Part shown: positions 35,133 through 44,801 of the stretch, one piece after another | How the letters are laid out: each line of letters starts with the position of its first letter | Position numbering within the stretch: the first letter of the stretch is position 1 | Assembly: GCA_030621085.1 (NCBI GenBank) | Contig: JAUXIJ010000017.1 | Coordinates: forward strand, 1-47,303 | From: Candidatus Cloacimonadota bacterium | Lineage (GTDB): Bacteria > Cloacimonadota > Cloacimonadia > Cloacimonadales > TCS61 | Direction: 5' to 3' | Length of the DNA: 47,303 bases | Made by a program: the position numbers and the translations under genes | Notes under the pieces: generated by a model | What the model saw: only the letters and a program-made list of their open reading frames with translations | Told to the model about the DNA's origin: nothing | The model's database searches: none

Positions 35133-38100
35133 ATGCAAAGAAAAATTCTTTTTTTGCTGTTAGTAACTTTTTTTATATGTACTTCATTAACTGCTGGTAC
35201 CACTGGTAAACTCGCTGGAAAAGTTACTGATAATGAGGGAAATCCTATTCCCTTTGCAAATATAACTGTTATGGATGGTGAGACTCTTATTGCCGGTATA
35301 CGGGTCAAAGAAAACGGATCATATTATATTATCAATATTCCACCTGGCAAATACGATGTTTTTTGTATGCGTGGAGGTTTTCGTACGGCTCAAGCTCCTG
35401 GAGTAGTAATTAATCTTGATATTACTACAATGCAAAATTTCCAGCTTAAAACACAAGCTGTAGAAATCGAAGGATACACCGTAGTTGAAGCTAGCGTACA
35501 AGGTGTACAGAAGATGAAAACTTCATCGGGAAATACAGTAACTTCTGAGACAATCGAAGATATCTCAGTTTCCGATATTGAAGATATTATTGCGATCCAG
35601 GCTGGTGTGACTCTTACGAATGGTGAAATTCATATTCGTGGTGGCAGGTCAAATGAAGTGGCATATACTGTGGATGGCATGTCGGTTTCTGACCCTGTAG
35701 ATGGCGGCGCAGCCCTTACTATAGACACAGATGCAATTGCAACTATGGATGTAATGACAGGTGGACTTTCTGCTGAATATGGTAACGCTCAATCGGGCAT
35801 GGTAAATATTGTAACTAAAAGTGGATCTCGTGATTATTCTGGAAAAATCGAATTTAGTTCAGATCATCTGATTGATTCTTTCGATAATTCGAATGGTGAT
35901 GTTTTCAAGTTCGCAATCGGGGGACCTGTTTTAACTTCATTTGTTTCATCTCTAAGAGATAAATTTACATTCTATTTTAACTGCGTGGGAAGTTGGAATG
36001 ATACCAGATACTCAGAACATTACAACTTAAACCCCTACGATGATATTGAGGGACTGGTTAGTAGTTGGTCCGATTATGAACCTTATACACCATTTGAAGG
36101 TAGAGATGATTTTATTGGATTCGATCTAGGTGATAGAAATTATAATGATTATAATGCAAACTTGAAAATAAAGTATAGATTTAATGAACGCCAGAATATA
36201 ACCTTTGCTATACGGGGTGATAGTTATGTTCATCTGCCATTTAGTCATGCCTGGAGATATGCCCTTGAACATTATGCAAAAACTTCTGGTGATCAGCGTC
36301 AGTATATTGCTACATACGATCACACAATAGGGTCACAGATCAATATTAAAGTAAAAACAAGCATGTACGAAAAAATTGTAAATCAAGCTCCTCGAAACAT
36401 TTCCAGAGATGGCTGGTTTGCACTTGATTCTGATCCTGAAACATTTGATCTTTATGGTGATAATCAAATAGGAACTACGGATGGGATTTTCTACTTAAAT
36501 GGTGAAGATGGTGTTCTTGATAACAACGTTAGTAGTGTAGATTATACATGGGAATATGAAACCGGAGTAGGCACTGAAATCGATGTGCCATTTATCGAAC
36601 CAGGAACTGTTTGGGGCACATACATCGATGACAAAAATCAGGTTTACCAATTAAGATCAGATATTGAATATCAAGTTAATGAAACTCATGGATTGAAGAG
36701 TGGATTCGAAGTAATTAAGCATCATATTAAAAAAGATCAATGGAGAAATCCCTGGAACCTTTCAGCTGCTCGATATGAACAATATCTGCAAACTTGCGTT
36801 CCCGAAGAATCTTATGCTGAGGGAGATACAATTATTATCAACAACGAAGAAATTATCGTTCCAGCCGGAGGCTTAAAGTACTATGCAAGAGAAGACCTTT
36901 TAGCTGCCACGATCGCTGCTTCCGGTTTAACAGATGGTTACGAAGCTGAGCCTTGGCAAGGTGGTTTGTATGTTCAGGATGCAATGGTATGGGAAGGATT
37001 GATCATCAATGCAGGAATCAGATGTGATGTTTGGTATCTTGGTGGGGATTATGATATCAAAACTGCAAGTTACGATGGTTCCTATCTCGAGTCGATCAAC
37101 CCCGATAATCCAATTAATGAACCTACATATAAGATTGAAGATCCTCCTGGATCAGGTATTCTGATAGTACCACCTCAAGCATTGTACCCTCAAGCGTATG
37201 CGAAATATATTAGCGCAAAAGATTACTATGAGAATATTAAGGATAGATTTGGAAAACCACAATTTATGATTTCACCACGTCTGGGTATTTCTCATCCAAT
37301 TTCCGAAAGAAGTGTATTGCACTTTGTTTACAATTATCAAAGGCAGTTACCTCAGTTTCAATATATCTTTACAACCGGAAGACCACAGGATGTCATAGAA
37401 AACCCAGGTGCAAATATAATCGTTGGTAACCCGGAACTCAAAGACCAGACTACTATCACCTATGAGGCTGGTTTGCAGTATCAGCTTCATGAAGATTACA
37501 TAATGGATATCACCACTTATTACAAAAATATATATAACTATGTAAGCACCGAGGAAAAGTCTGATCCCGCAGATCCTTCTCTTAAATGGAATGAGTATAT
37601 TTCTGAAGATTACGGTAGTGTTCGCGGACTTGATTTGAACCTTCAGAAATTACTTTCAAATTTCATCCAGGGATCATCTTCATATTCGTTATCATGGGCA
37701 TATGGTAATCATTCCGAAACTACTACTACTGGTGATGAGAGCTTGCGAGAGTTTCCATTGACATGGGATTTAAGGCATAGCTTCAATTTGAACCTTGTTT
37801 TCAAAGTAGGCGCAGGAGAAGAGTTTTATATTCCATTTACAGAGACAGTTCTTCCACTACATGATTTTACCATTAATTTCCTCTATGGAATTTCTTCGGG
37901 TGCACCTTATACTCCAATTAGTGAAGATGACGCTGTACTTGAGACTAACAGTGCAACAAGACCTTATACCGAAACTGCTAATTTGAAATTTACCAAGAAC
38001 TTTAGCTTTGGAAAGAATATGAAGTTGAAATTTTATGCAAATATAAATAATCTTTTTAATAGACCAAATTACATTTCGGTTTATGGAAAAACTGGGAATC

Positions 38101-38246
38101 CATTTAATAGCGGTACAGAATTGGATTTCAATAATGATGGTTATATTGATCCGAATACTTATACAGTATATTCAGCATTAGACAGAAATCCATCGAATAT
38201 ATCAGTCGGCAGAACTCTTTCGTTTGGTTTAGCCTTCCTTTGGTAA
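35133..38246 (+). CDS. TonB-dependent outer-membrane receptor
   Basis: 1037 aa, started at ATG 35133 with GGGGGAG upstream (an adjacent TTG at 35130 is less likely). Signal peptide about 1-21. A carboxypeptidase-regulatory-like domain (about 25-110, 'LAGKVTDNEGNPIPFANITV', 'NIPPGKYDVFCMRGGF') comes before a plug domain with 'IRGGRSNEVAYTVDGMSVSDPV' and 'LSAEYGNAQSGMVNIVTKSG'. A 22-stranded-type barrel follows ('YKIEDPPGSGILIVP' and many YxxNxxY strands) and ends 'SFGLAFLW', a terminal aromatic. It imports or handles a large substrate using energy from the TonB complex encoded just downstream. The ligand is unknown. Confidence 0.92.
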   Translation: MQRKILFLLLVTFFICTSLTAGTTGKLAGKVTDNEGNPIPFANITVMDGETLIAGIRVKENGSYYIINIPPGKYDVFCMRGGFRTAQAPGVVINLDITTMQNFQLKTQAVEIEGYTVVEASVQGVQKMKTSSGNTVTSETIEDISVSDIEDIIAIQAGVTLTNGEIHIRGGRSNEVAYTVDGMSVSDPVDGGAALTIDTDAIATMDVMTGGLSAEYGNAQSGMVNIVTKSGSRDYSGKIEFSSDHLIDSFDNSNGDVFKFAIGGPVLTSFVSSLRDKFTFYFNCVGSWNDTRYSEHYNLNPYDDIEGLVSSWSDYEPYTPFEGRDDFIGFDLGDRNYNDYNANLKIKYRFNERQNITFAIRGDSYVHLPFSHAWRYALEHYAKTSGDQRQYIATYDHTIGSQINIKVKTSMYEKIVNQAPRNISRDGWFALDSDPETFDLYGDNQIGTTDGIFYLNGEDGVLDNNVSSVDYTWEYETGVGTEIDVPFIEPGTVWGTYIDDKNQVYQLRSDIEYQVNETHGLKSGFEVIKHHIKKDQWRNPWNLSAARYEQYLQTCVPEESYAEGDTIIINNEEIIVPAGGLKYYAREDLLAATIAASGLTDGYEAEPWQGGLYVQDAMVWEGLIINAGIRCDVWYLGGDYDIKTASYDGSYLESINPDNPINEPTYKIEDPPGSGILIVPPQALYPQAYAKYISAKDYYENIKDRFGKPQFMISPRLGISHPISERSVLHFVYNYQRQLPQFQYIFTTGRPQDVIENPGANIIVGNPELKDQTTITYEAGLQYQLHEDYIMDITTYYKNIYNYVSTEEKSDPADPSLKWNEYISEDYGSVRGLDLNLQKLLSNFIQGSSSYSLSWAYGNHSETTTTGDESLREFPLTWDLRHSFNLNLVFKVGAGEEFYIPFTETVLPLHDFTINFLYGISSGAPYTPISEDDAVLETNSATRPYTETANLKFTKNFSFGKNMKLKFYANINNLFNRPNYISVYGKTGNPFNSGTELDFNNDGYIDPNTYTVYSALDRNPSNISVGRTLSFGLAFLW

Positions 38247-38289
38247 TAAAAGAATCATAAAATATGATAAAAATTAGGAGGAAATAGTA

Positions 38290-39108
38290 ATGAGAAAAAG
38301 GTTTTTGATAATAATCTCATTAATAGCTTTGGTCAATTTGACGTTTACAGTTATGGCTTTTGCTCAGGAAGAATCGACAGACGAGGTTGTAGCTGAAGAA
38401 ACTATTACTGAAGAAGCTGTTGTTGAAGAAGAGTTGCCATTTGATGAGGCACCTGAATCCGGTGGTCTGGAGATGTTTGCCCGTAAGATCGTAGGTAGCG
38501 GTCTTGTGGACATTTTCATTCAGGGTGGATTTGTTATGTATCCAATTCTTCTTCTTGTTATCTGGGGTTTAGCTACAGTTATCTGGAAAATAATTTCCTT
38601 AAACTATGCTAAGATCAATCTTAAAGAATTTCTTGATAAGTTAATTCCTTTAGTTGCAGATAAAAAATATGATGAAGCAATCAAACTTTGTGAAGGAACC
38701 AAAGGACCTGTTGCCGCTGTCATGCATTCGGGTCTTTTAAAAGTTGATAAAGGCATCGATGCTGTTGAAAAGGCTATCGAAAATGCCGGTGTTATCGAAA
38801 TGGCTTTCCTGGAAAAAGGTTTTATTCCTCTTTCCACAACTATTAACCTTGCGCCAATGTTCGGTTTCTTTGGAACTATTGTTGGTATGATCAAAGCTTT
38901 TCGCGATATTGCTGCTGCAGGTGAAGTTGAGCCCACAATTGTTGCTACCGGTATCCAGATTGCACTTATCACAACGGCAGCCGGTCTTGCTGTTGCTATT
39001 CCCATACAATTTTTCAACAATATGTTCCTGGGAATGGTCGATGGGCTTGTAATGGATATGCAGAGAGGTTCGGAAAAACTCGTAGAAACCCTTGTTGAGT
39101 CCAAATAA
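38290..39108 (+). CDS. exbB: ExbB/TolQ/MotA-family proton channel subunit with signal peptide
   Basis: 272 aa, AGGAGG before the ATG. A cleavable-looking signal sequence (1-26, ending FAQ) and an acidic stretch (about 28-60, EESTDEVVAEET) precede the MotA/TolQ/ExbB core, whose three helices are near 77-97 (ILLLVIWGLATVIW), 175-195 (FFGTIVGMIKAF) and 220-240 (ALITTAAGLAVAIP). 'ALITTAAGLAVAIP' and 'TINLAPMFGFFGTIVGMI' are the family signature. It uses the proton gradient, with ExbD, to drive TonB. The N-terminal exported acidic extension is unusual for enteric ExbB. Confidence 0.9.
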   Translation: MRKRFLIIISLIALVNLTFTVMAFAQEESTDEVVAEETITEEAVVEEELPFDEAPESGGLEMFARKIVGSGLVDIFIQGGFVMYPILLLVIWGLATVIWKIISLNYAKINLKEFLDKLIPLVADKKYDEAIKLCEGTKGPVAAVMHSGLLKVDKGIDAVEKAIENAGVIEMAFLEKGFIPLSTTINLAPMFGFFGTIVGMIKAFRDIAAAGEVEPTIVATGIQIALITTAAGLAVAIPIQFFNNMFLGMVDGLVMDMQRGSEKLVETLVESK

Positions 39109-39117
39109 GGGGGATTA

Positions 39118-39534
39118 ATGTTTCGCAGAAAAAGAAAAGATATGGGTGGAATTCCCACCGCATCAATGTCTGATGTGGCTTTTCTGCTGCTTGTTTTCTT
39201 TCTGTCAACTACCAAGTTCGATATTAAAAAAGGTCTTGGTATAGTTTTACCTGCAGTCGCACAGGCAGATATGAAAAAGGTGAAACTAAAGGATGAGAAT
39301 CTTACAAAAGTCTGGATCGATAAAGAAGGACAGGTAACCGTTATATCCGGTGGAGTTGATGAACAGATTCCCATGAATCAATTAGAAGCCAAGATCAAAA
39401 GGCTTGTTACTCAAAATCCCGATATGGTTATTTCATTAAAGACTGATAGAAAAAGCAAATACCAGTTTATGGTTATGGCTCTTGATAAGATCCAGGCGGC
39501 TGGTGCAGAAAAGATATCTCTATCAACAAATTAG
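39118..39534 (+). CDS. exbD: ExbD/TolR-family protein (first copy)
   Basis: 138 aa. The classical 'GGIPTASMSDVAFLLLVFFLSTT' begins with the proton-pathway Asp and the single membrane helix, followed by a periplasmic TolR/ExbD domain ('IWIDKEGQVTV' type: 'KVWIDKEGQVTVISG', 'VISLKTDRKSKYQFMVMALD'). It forms the ion channel with ExbB and energises TonB. It starts 9 bases after exbB with AAGGGGG upstream. Confidence 0.92.
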   Translation: MFRRKRKDMGGIPTASMSDVAFLLLVFFLSTTKFDIKKGLGIVLPAVAQADMKKVKLKDENLTKVWIDKEGQVTVISGGVDEQIPMNQLEAKIKRLVTQNPDMVISLKTDRKSKYQFMVMALDKIQAAGAEKISLSTN

Positions 39535-39543
39535 GAAGTGATT

Positions 39544-39951
39544 ATGGCAAAAATTAAAAAGACTAACAAACCTGAAACAATGATCCCTACAGCTTCCATG
39601 TCTGACATTGCCTTTTTGCTTCTACTGTTTTTTATGGTTTCCACAGTATTCGTCAGAGAAAAGGGCTTACCGGTAAGAATGCCACGGGCTGCCAGCATCG
39701 AAAAGATACCGCGCACTCACTCTTCAACTATCTATGTAAATAGGAACGGTATCATCTCGATCGATGATTTTGTGGTTTCAATTCCCGATGTTAGATGGGT
39801 TATGCAGAAGAAATTATCGGAAGATTTCAATTTGCTCGCTTGCTTCAGAACAGATAAAGAAACAAATTATGGCATCATGTCCGACATCTTGAATCAATTG
39901 CGGGAAGCAAATGCTCTTCGTGTGTACTTCGAAGCTAAGCTGAAAAGGTAG
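39544..39951 (+). CDS. exbD: ExbD/TolR-family protein (second copy)
   Basis: 135 aa from ATG at 39544, where AGGAAG is 7 bases upstream; an earlier in-frame GTG at 39538 is possible. 'METMIPTASMSDIAFLLL'-type motif (TMIPTASMSDIAFLLLLFFM) shows the same Asp plus helix as the first copy, and 'STIYVNRNGIISIDDFVVS' and 'CFRTDKETNYGIMSDI' are the periplasmic half. The two copies are clearly paralogous. Two ExbD genes in a row are common in FCB bacteria. It is followed closely by tonB. Confidence 0.92.
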   Translation: MAKIKKTNKPETMIPTASMSDIAFLLLLFFMVSTVFVREKGLPVRMPRAASIEKIPRTHSSTIYVNRNGIISIDDFVVSIPDVRWVMQKKLSEDFNLLACFRTDKETNYGIMSDILNQLREANALRVYFEAKLKR

Positions 39952-39957
39952 GTGGCA

Positions 39958-40593
39958 ATGCATAAAAAAAATATTGATTGGAAAGATATTGCTCAAACAT
40001 ATTATGATAAGTCAGTCAGCCTGGCAATCCTAATTCTTCTTTTTGCGTTTATTGTATCTCCTAAAATTGAAATAAAGCCATTTAAAAGGGTAATAAATAT
40101 AACTGAAGCAATAGATATTCCACCTGAGATCAAGGAAAAGATCAAACCACCGGAAGAGACAGTGAAACCTGTTGTAGAAATTGTAGTGGAAGACGATCTG
40201 GAAGGTGATGATGACGAAGATATCGAAGTGATCGATACAATCGACAAAACCACACTTGATCCCTATGATGACATACAAACTAGAGTTCTTGGAAAAACCT
40301 CTAAATTCGTTGTTTACGAAGATGAACCTTTTCCAATAAGACAAACAAGACCTGAATATTCACAATTTGCGAGAAACGCAGGTATTGAAGGTCAAGTTAT
40401 TCTGGAGGTTGAAGTATTTGCCGATGGTACTGTAGGCGCTATTGAAATTGTAAAATCATTACAAGCAGGACCTGGCGGTTTGGATGAAGCTGCAATTAAA
40501 GCAGTAAAAAAGTGGGAATTTCAACCTGCTAAAAGTGGGGGACGGGCTGTTGCCGTTTGGGTGGTGTTCCCTATAGATTTTTACTTAAAATAA
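39958..40593 (+). CDS. tonB: TonB protein
   Basis: 211 aa from ATG at 39958 (an in-frame GTG at 39952 directly follows the previous stop). One N-terminal helix (about 17-33, SVSLAILILLFAFIV), then a Pro/Glu/acidic stretch (PPEIKEKIKPPEETVKP and an Asp/Glu run near 70-85), then a C-terminal TonB domain (about 125-211, 'RPEYSQFARNAGIEGQVILE', 'DGTVGAIEIVKS', 'KAVKKWEFQPA') that touches receptors at the outer membrane. Linker length is shorter than in enteric TonB. It completes the ExbB-ExbD-ExbD-TonB set. Confidence 0.95.
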   Translation: MHKKNIDWKDIAQTYYDKSVSLAILILLFAFIVSPKIEIKPFKRVINITEAIDIPPEIKEKIKPPEETVKPVVEIVVEDDLEGDDDEDIEVIDTIDKTTLDPYDDIQTRVLGKTSKFVVYEDEPFPIRQTRPEYSQFARNAGIEGQVILEVEVFADGTVGAIEIVKSLQAGPGGLDEAAIKAVKKWEFQPAKSGGRAVAVWVVFPIDFYLK

Positions 40594-40609
40594 AGATGGG
40601 GAGACGTAT

Positions 40610-43600
40610 ATGAATTTTAGAAATGTTAGATTCCTTGTTATTTTGCTGGCTATTTTAACCATTAGCAGCTTTCTTTTTTCTATGCACAAAGATAGTACAA
40701 TAGAGAATAGGAAATTTGATACTTCATGTGTACACAACATTGGAAACATCTGGCTACGTGTTAGTAATTATGGATTCTTTGGTTCAGGTGAAACAGATCC
40801 GAAGTGGCCTTCACTTGAGTATCCGGGAGGTTCGTCTATAGATTATTTATACCTCGGCGGGTTATGGTTTGGTGCCAAAAAGGTAAGAAGAGATTATCTG
40901 GGAAGAAAATACTTTTGGCTTCACTTTCCACCAGAATCAGATGATGATTATGTTCTCGAAAGTGATTCTCTGTGGAGTGATACTTTGCATGTACTTGTTG
41001 ATACTTTAGTAAGTATGGGTTGTGACGGATGGCACCGGGTCAATGAACTTTTGCCGGCATATAATCCTCTGGAAACTTCTCACCTGGGAGCTCAATATAC
41101 TGCTCATAACTACCAGGATGAAACCATTGCTGCCTCTATCAGGGAGCAAAGGAAGGGTGTAGATGATGACAATGACGATCTTATCGATGAAGATCCTGTA
41201 GGATATGCTTTCCCATTCAGAGCAGGGGATGAGCTACCCGAGGTATTCTCTGTTTATGGCGGTGAATATCTTCATATTTCACAAGGACCTTACGGAACAG
41301 ATATCATTACCGATGAAGACAACCAGTCAATCTGGTATCCCTTGGGTTTTTTAGACTTGAGTGATGACTCAAATACTTTATATAATTTCTCAGAAGCCAG
41401 GGATGATGATGGAGATGGAATAGCTGATGAGGATGGCTATCCTGTTTCCGAACAAGATTTTATATCATACTTTTATGACTATAGTCCTTTCCCGAATGGA
41501 AATCCTGATCCGGATAGAGATTATAGCTCAAGCGCCGGGTCAAATTCTCACGTTCCTCTTAATATTCGTATTCGTCAGATGAGTTACCAGTGGAGCTATG
41601 AATATATAAAGAATCTCTGCTATGTGGAGTTCAATATTACGAATATGAACATTGAACATGATGATTGGCTTTATGATTGTGCTATGGGGATTTATATGGA
41701 TTCCGATGTAGGTCCGCAATCTTTTGGTGCATCAGTTATAGCCAAGGATGATATCAGTAGTTATGTTAAAGGTGAAGGATACGAATTTGCTTATACCTAT
41801 GATGCAGATACAGACAATGGACTGACCACCGGATTTGTTGGATCCCGTGTATGTACTCCGGATCCCGACTCATTAGTCTTCGCTTGCTGGACATGGGATG
41901 TAGGTTGGGGTCCAGATGATTGGAACCAACTTGCTTATGTTTCAACAACTGCAAATGAAACACCAAATGAGAAATATTGGCTTTTAACAGGAAGAAATCC
42001 TGATGAAGACGCATGTGTAGACCTTAGAGAAAATCCGGATTGGCAATTGGAACATAATCCTGCTGGTATCGATACAAGATACCTGTTTGCTTTCTATGGT
42101 GATATGTGGGGCATGACAAATCCTACATCCGGTTCCTGGAACCTTGCCCCGGGTAGAACAATGAAGATAGTTATTGCCGTATTCCCGGGTGAAAGTATTC
42201 ATGAATTGAAACAAACAGCTAGATTTGCCAAGTTTATATATGGAAAAGCTCAAACATTAACTACAGTTGTGGAACCTGATATATTTGCTCATTATCAGGC
42301 TCCCGAACCACCAAATTTTCCCAAGATGTATGCAGAGCTTATTACTAATGGAAATGCAATTGAATTATATTGGGATAATAGATCTGAATTCACTATTGAT
42401 GTAGATTTTGTTCCTCCGAGTAATGTGGGTTGGCAGGATCATTATCCTGGCATAGATAGTTATGCAATAGGTGCTGATACTTTAAATATGCCGTTTGAAT
42501 ATACACCATATGAATATGGCTTTGATAATGAAAATGCTCTTATAAATCCGTGGACAGCATTCAGGTTAAGGCATGATTTCCAGGGTTACACACTTTATGG
42601 AAGATCGGGAAGCGGATCTCAGGAAGACTGGGTAGAAAAAGGAAAATGGGATAAATATGAAACTGATCAGGACTTAATAGATTATGAAGTAAACTATGGC
42701 GATTCGCTTTTTATAGATTATAAAGGTGATCTCGGAATTGGTACTTATAATAAATCACTTCCCAATAGACGACAAATTACTGAAGAAGATCTGGATTATT
42801 ATCATTATAACGAATATTATGAGTTAGTTCTATATAATATGGCAGATGTTGATTATGTATTCGGTGAACCACTTTATGACTATACAAAGACACGGGCAAC
42901 AGCACTGGCAGTAGAAGGATTAGGAGATTGGTCTGATAATGACAAAGCTTTATACTTTATAAATCCCAATCTCCAAGCACTGCCCTGTGGTGAAGATGTT
43001 TATCTTGAATTGTATTTAAGAAATCTTATTCCATTGGAAGGTTTTGTAAGTGAAGGAGTTTTAACCGAACCAGAAAAAATTGAGGAGATAAGATTAAAAA
43101 GATTATCTCGAAGATACTATCATCATACAATTCAGCATCCACCCAAAGGAATCGAGTATTACATAGCAACTACAACCTGGGATAGAGGTTATCCATCAGA
43201 AAACATCCGTTCACTCGAATCTGGCAGGGATGCAGATGCAAATATGAAGATAATATTCCCCGGACCTTCAGCAAAAACTGATATGGATAATATTTATGTG
43301 ATTCCAAATCCTTATGTGGGACAGAGTAAATTCGATGGACGCAGGGAAGATGATTTCACCGGTGATAGAAGCCGAAGATTGTGGTTTGTGAATTTACCAG
43401 AGGATTGTACAATTAAAATTTACACACTCGCTGGTGATCTTGTTGATAAAGTTGTACATCATGGAACGGAAGGTGAAGATATCATCACTGTAGGAGCGGC
43501 TCTTAATAAAGATAAACTGAAGAAAAGTGATATCACAGCATCGGGCATGGCATCATGGGATCTATTATCACAAAACAATCAAATCATTGCAGCCGGTGTG

Positions 43601-43669
43601 TATTTATTCTCGGTAAAAGACCATGAAACCGGGGATATCAAGGTTGGAAAGTTTGTTATAATTAAATAA
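40610..43669 (+). CDS. Large secreted protein with Asp-rich calcium-type repeats and a divergent sorting tail
   Basis: 1019 aa with a signal peptide (about 1-24). Residue blocks 'VDDDNDDLIDEDPVG' (about 183) and 'RDDDGDGIADEDG' (about 263) look like thrombospondin-type-3 calcium loops. Long beta-rich stretches (SIDYLYLGGLWFGAKKVRRD, NIRIRQMSYQWSYEYIKN, LAPGRTMKIVIAVFPGE) fill the middle. It ends 'NIYVIPNPYVGQSKFDG ... AAGVYLFSVKDHETGDIKVG ... KFVIIK', a sorting-tail variant in which VIPNPY replaces NYPNPFNP. No enzymatic motif was seen. It starts right after tonB (16 bases, GGGGAG) and precedes a PorV-like barrel, so it may be the exported cargo of this cluster. Confidence 0.8.
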   Translation: MNFRNVRFLVILLAILTISSFLFSMHKDSTIENRKFDTSCVHNIGNIWLRVSNYGFFGSGETDPKWPSLEYPGGSSIDYLYLGGLWFGAKKVRRDYLGRKYFWLHFPPESDDDYVLESDSLWSDTLHVLVDTLVSMGCDGWHRVNELLPAYNPLETSHLGAQYTAHNYQDETIAASIREQRKGVDDDNDDLIDEDPVGYAFPFRAGDELPEVFSVYGGEYLHISQGPYGTDIITDEDNQSIWYPLGFLDLSDDSNTLYNFSEARDDDGDGIADEDGYPVSEQDFISYFYDYSPFPNGNPDPDRDYSSSAGSNSHVPLNIRIRQMSYQWSYEYIKNLCYVEFNITNMNIEHDDWLYDCAMGIYMDSDVGPQSFGASVIAKDDISSYVKGEGYEFAYTYDADTDNGLTTGFVGSRVCTPDPDSLVFACWTWDVGWGPDDWNQLAYVSTTANETPNEKYWLLTGRNPDEDACVDLRENPDWQLEHNPAGIDTRYLFAFYGDMWGMTNPTSGSWNLAPGRTMKIVIAVFPGESIHELKQTARFAKFIYGKAQTLTTVVEPDIFAHYQAPEPPNFPKMYAELITNGNAIELYWDNRSEFTIDVDFVPPSNVGWQDHYPGIDSYAIGADTLNMPFEYTPYEYGFDNENALINPWTAFRLRHDFQGYTLYGRSGSGSQEDWVEKGKWDKYETDQDLIDYEVNYGDSLFIDYKGDLGIGTYNKSLPNRRQITEEDLDYYHYNEYYELVLYNMADVDYVFGEPLYDYTKTRATALAVEGLGDWSDNDKALYFINPNLQALPCGEDVYLELYLRNLIPLEGFVSEGVLTEPEKIEEIRLKRLSRRYYHHTIQHPPKGIEYYIATTTWDRGYPSENIRSLESGRDADANMKIIFPGPSAKTDMDNIYVIPNPYVGQSKFDGRREDDFTGDRSRRLWFVNLPEDCTIKIYTLAGDLVDKVVHHGTEGEDIITVGAALNKDKLKKSDITASGMASWDLLSQNNQIIAAGVYLFSVKDHETGDIKVGKFVIIK

Positions 43670-43670
43670 T

Positions 43671-43715
43671 TGAGTTTGCAGGTTCACAGGCAATAAAGCC
43701 TGTGAACCGAACTCA
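43671..43715 (+). other. Perfect intra-operon hairpin without T tract
   Basis: GGTTCACAGGC / GCCTGTGAACC (11-bp arms, loop AATAAA), extended by TGAGTT / AACTCA outside. It lies between the 1019-aa gene and the PorV-like gene. No T run follows, so it probably protects or processes the transcript and does not end it; a dispersed palindrome is another option. Confidence 0.7.
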
Positions 43716-43738
43716 TAATTATGAATGAGGGGTAAAAT

Positions 43739-44764
43739 ATGAAAAAATGTGTTGTTGTCCTTGTAATTCTTACGGTTATTCCCGGAATGATATTTGCCGA
43801 TATATTTGCAAAAAGCGGAACAGCTGGTCTCCAGTTCCTAAAAATTGGTATCGATGCACGAGCTATTGGTATGGGTGAGGCTTACACAGCAGTTTCTGAT
43901 GACATTTCATCGGTATATTGGAATCCTGCAGGTCTTGCCTTAAAATCACAGAATCAAGTTATGTTTGCTCATACGGAATGGCTTGCCGGTATTCGTTATG
44001 AATATGTAGCTATATCAAAAATTACAACATTGGGAACTTTTGCACTAAGCACAGCTTTGCTACATATGGATTATATGGATGTAACCGAGGAAGAACCTTT
44101 TGGACCCACAGGTGAAACTTTTACATGCTATGATTTAATGGCTGGCATTACGTATTCTAATTCGTTTACTGATAAATTCTCGTTTGGAGCAAACTTCAAA
44201 TTTGTACGCGAACAGCTTGATATATATGATGTGAATGGCTTTGCTGTTGATATAGGCTCTTTATATAATACTGGTTGGAAAAATTTAACAATTGGAATGG
44301 CAATAAAGAATTTTGGACCTGACCTTGAATATAAAGTTGATGAAGATGGTGATGGTCTTTTAAATGAAGATCCTTTCGATCTTTTAGATAACGATGGCGA
44401 TGGACTTATTGATGAAGACCGTGATGAATTCCCATTTAAGATCCCGATGGGTTTCTCCCTTGGGATTGCAGTGGATTTGTATGAAAGGGATAATCAATTA
44501 TTGTTAGCTTCTGCTCAGCTTGATAACTGTGTGGATAGGCAGGAAACTTACAATATAGGACTTGAATATAAGATTGGTACTTTTAAAATAAGATCAGGGT
44601 ATCAAATCAATTATGATGCAGCAAGTTATTCGACTGGTTTTGGTTGGACCATCCCAACCAGCTTTGCAATTATTGATGTTGACTACTCATACACAAATAT
44701 GGGAGATCTTACTGAGAGTTTCTTAAAGACTCCACACAGATTATCCTTGAAATTTTCTTATTAG
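43739..44764 (+). CDS. PorV-like outer-membrane barrel protein with Asp-rich calcium-binding-type loop
   Basis: 341 aa with signal peptide (about 1-20, GMIFA). The PorV signature 'IDARAIGMGEAYTAVSDDIS' with 'SVYWNPAGLALKSQ' (about 37-70) and repeated strand patterns (AISKITTLGTFALSTALLHM, YTNMGDLTE) identify it. Residues about 200-230 hold an inserted loop 'DEDGDGLLNEDPFDLLDNDG' continuing 'DGLIDEDRDE', with two Asp-rich motifs of the EF-hand/thrombospondin-3 kind. The same motif occurs in the secreted gene before it. As a PorV-type barrel it could carry type IX cargo to the surface. It has GAGGGG before the ATG. Confidence 0.85.
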   Translation: MKKCVVVLVILTVIPGMIFADIFAKSGTAGLQFLKIGIDARAIGMGEAYTAVSDDISSVYWNPAGLALKSQNQVMFAHTEWLAGIRYEYVAISKITTLGTFALSTALLHMDYMDVTEEEPFGPTGETFTCYDLMAGITYSNSFTDKFSFGANFKFVREQLDIYDVNGFAVDIGSLYNTGWKNLTIGMAIKNFGPDLEYKVDEDGDGLLNEDPFDLLDNDGDGLIDEDRDEFPFKIPMGFSLGIAVDLYERDNQLLLASAQLDNCVDRQETYNIGLEYKIGTFKIRSGYQINYDAASYSTGFGWTIPTSFAIIDVDYSYTNMGDLTESFLKTPHRLSLKFSY

Positions 44765-44801
44765 TGTAAAATAAACTAAAAAAAATTAAAGGGAGGGGAA
44801 A

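Noticed and set aside
38604..39374. A 256-codon open frame on the minus strand over exbB/exbD
   Set aside because: Shadow of clearly coding plus-strand ExbB and ExbD; low-complexity translation and no ribosome site.
43671..43715. Intrinsic terminator between the 1019-aa gene and the PorV-like gene
   Set aside because: No T run follows the hairpin.
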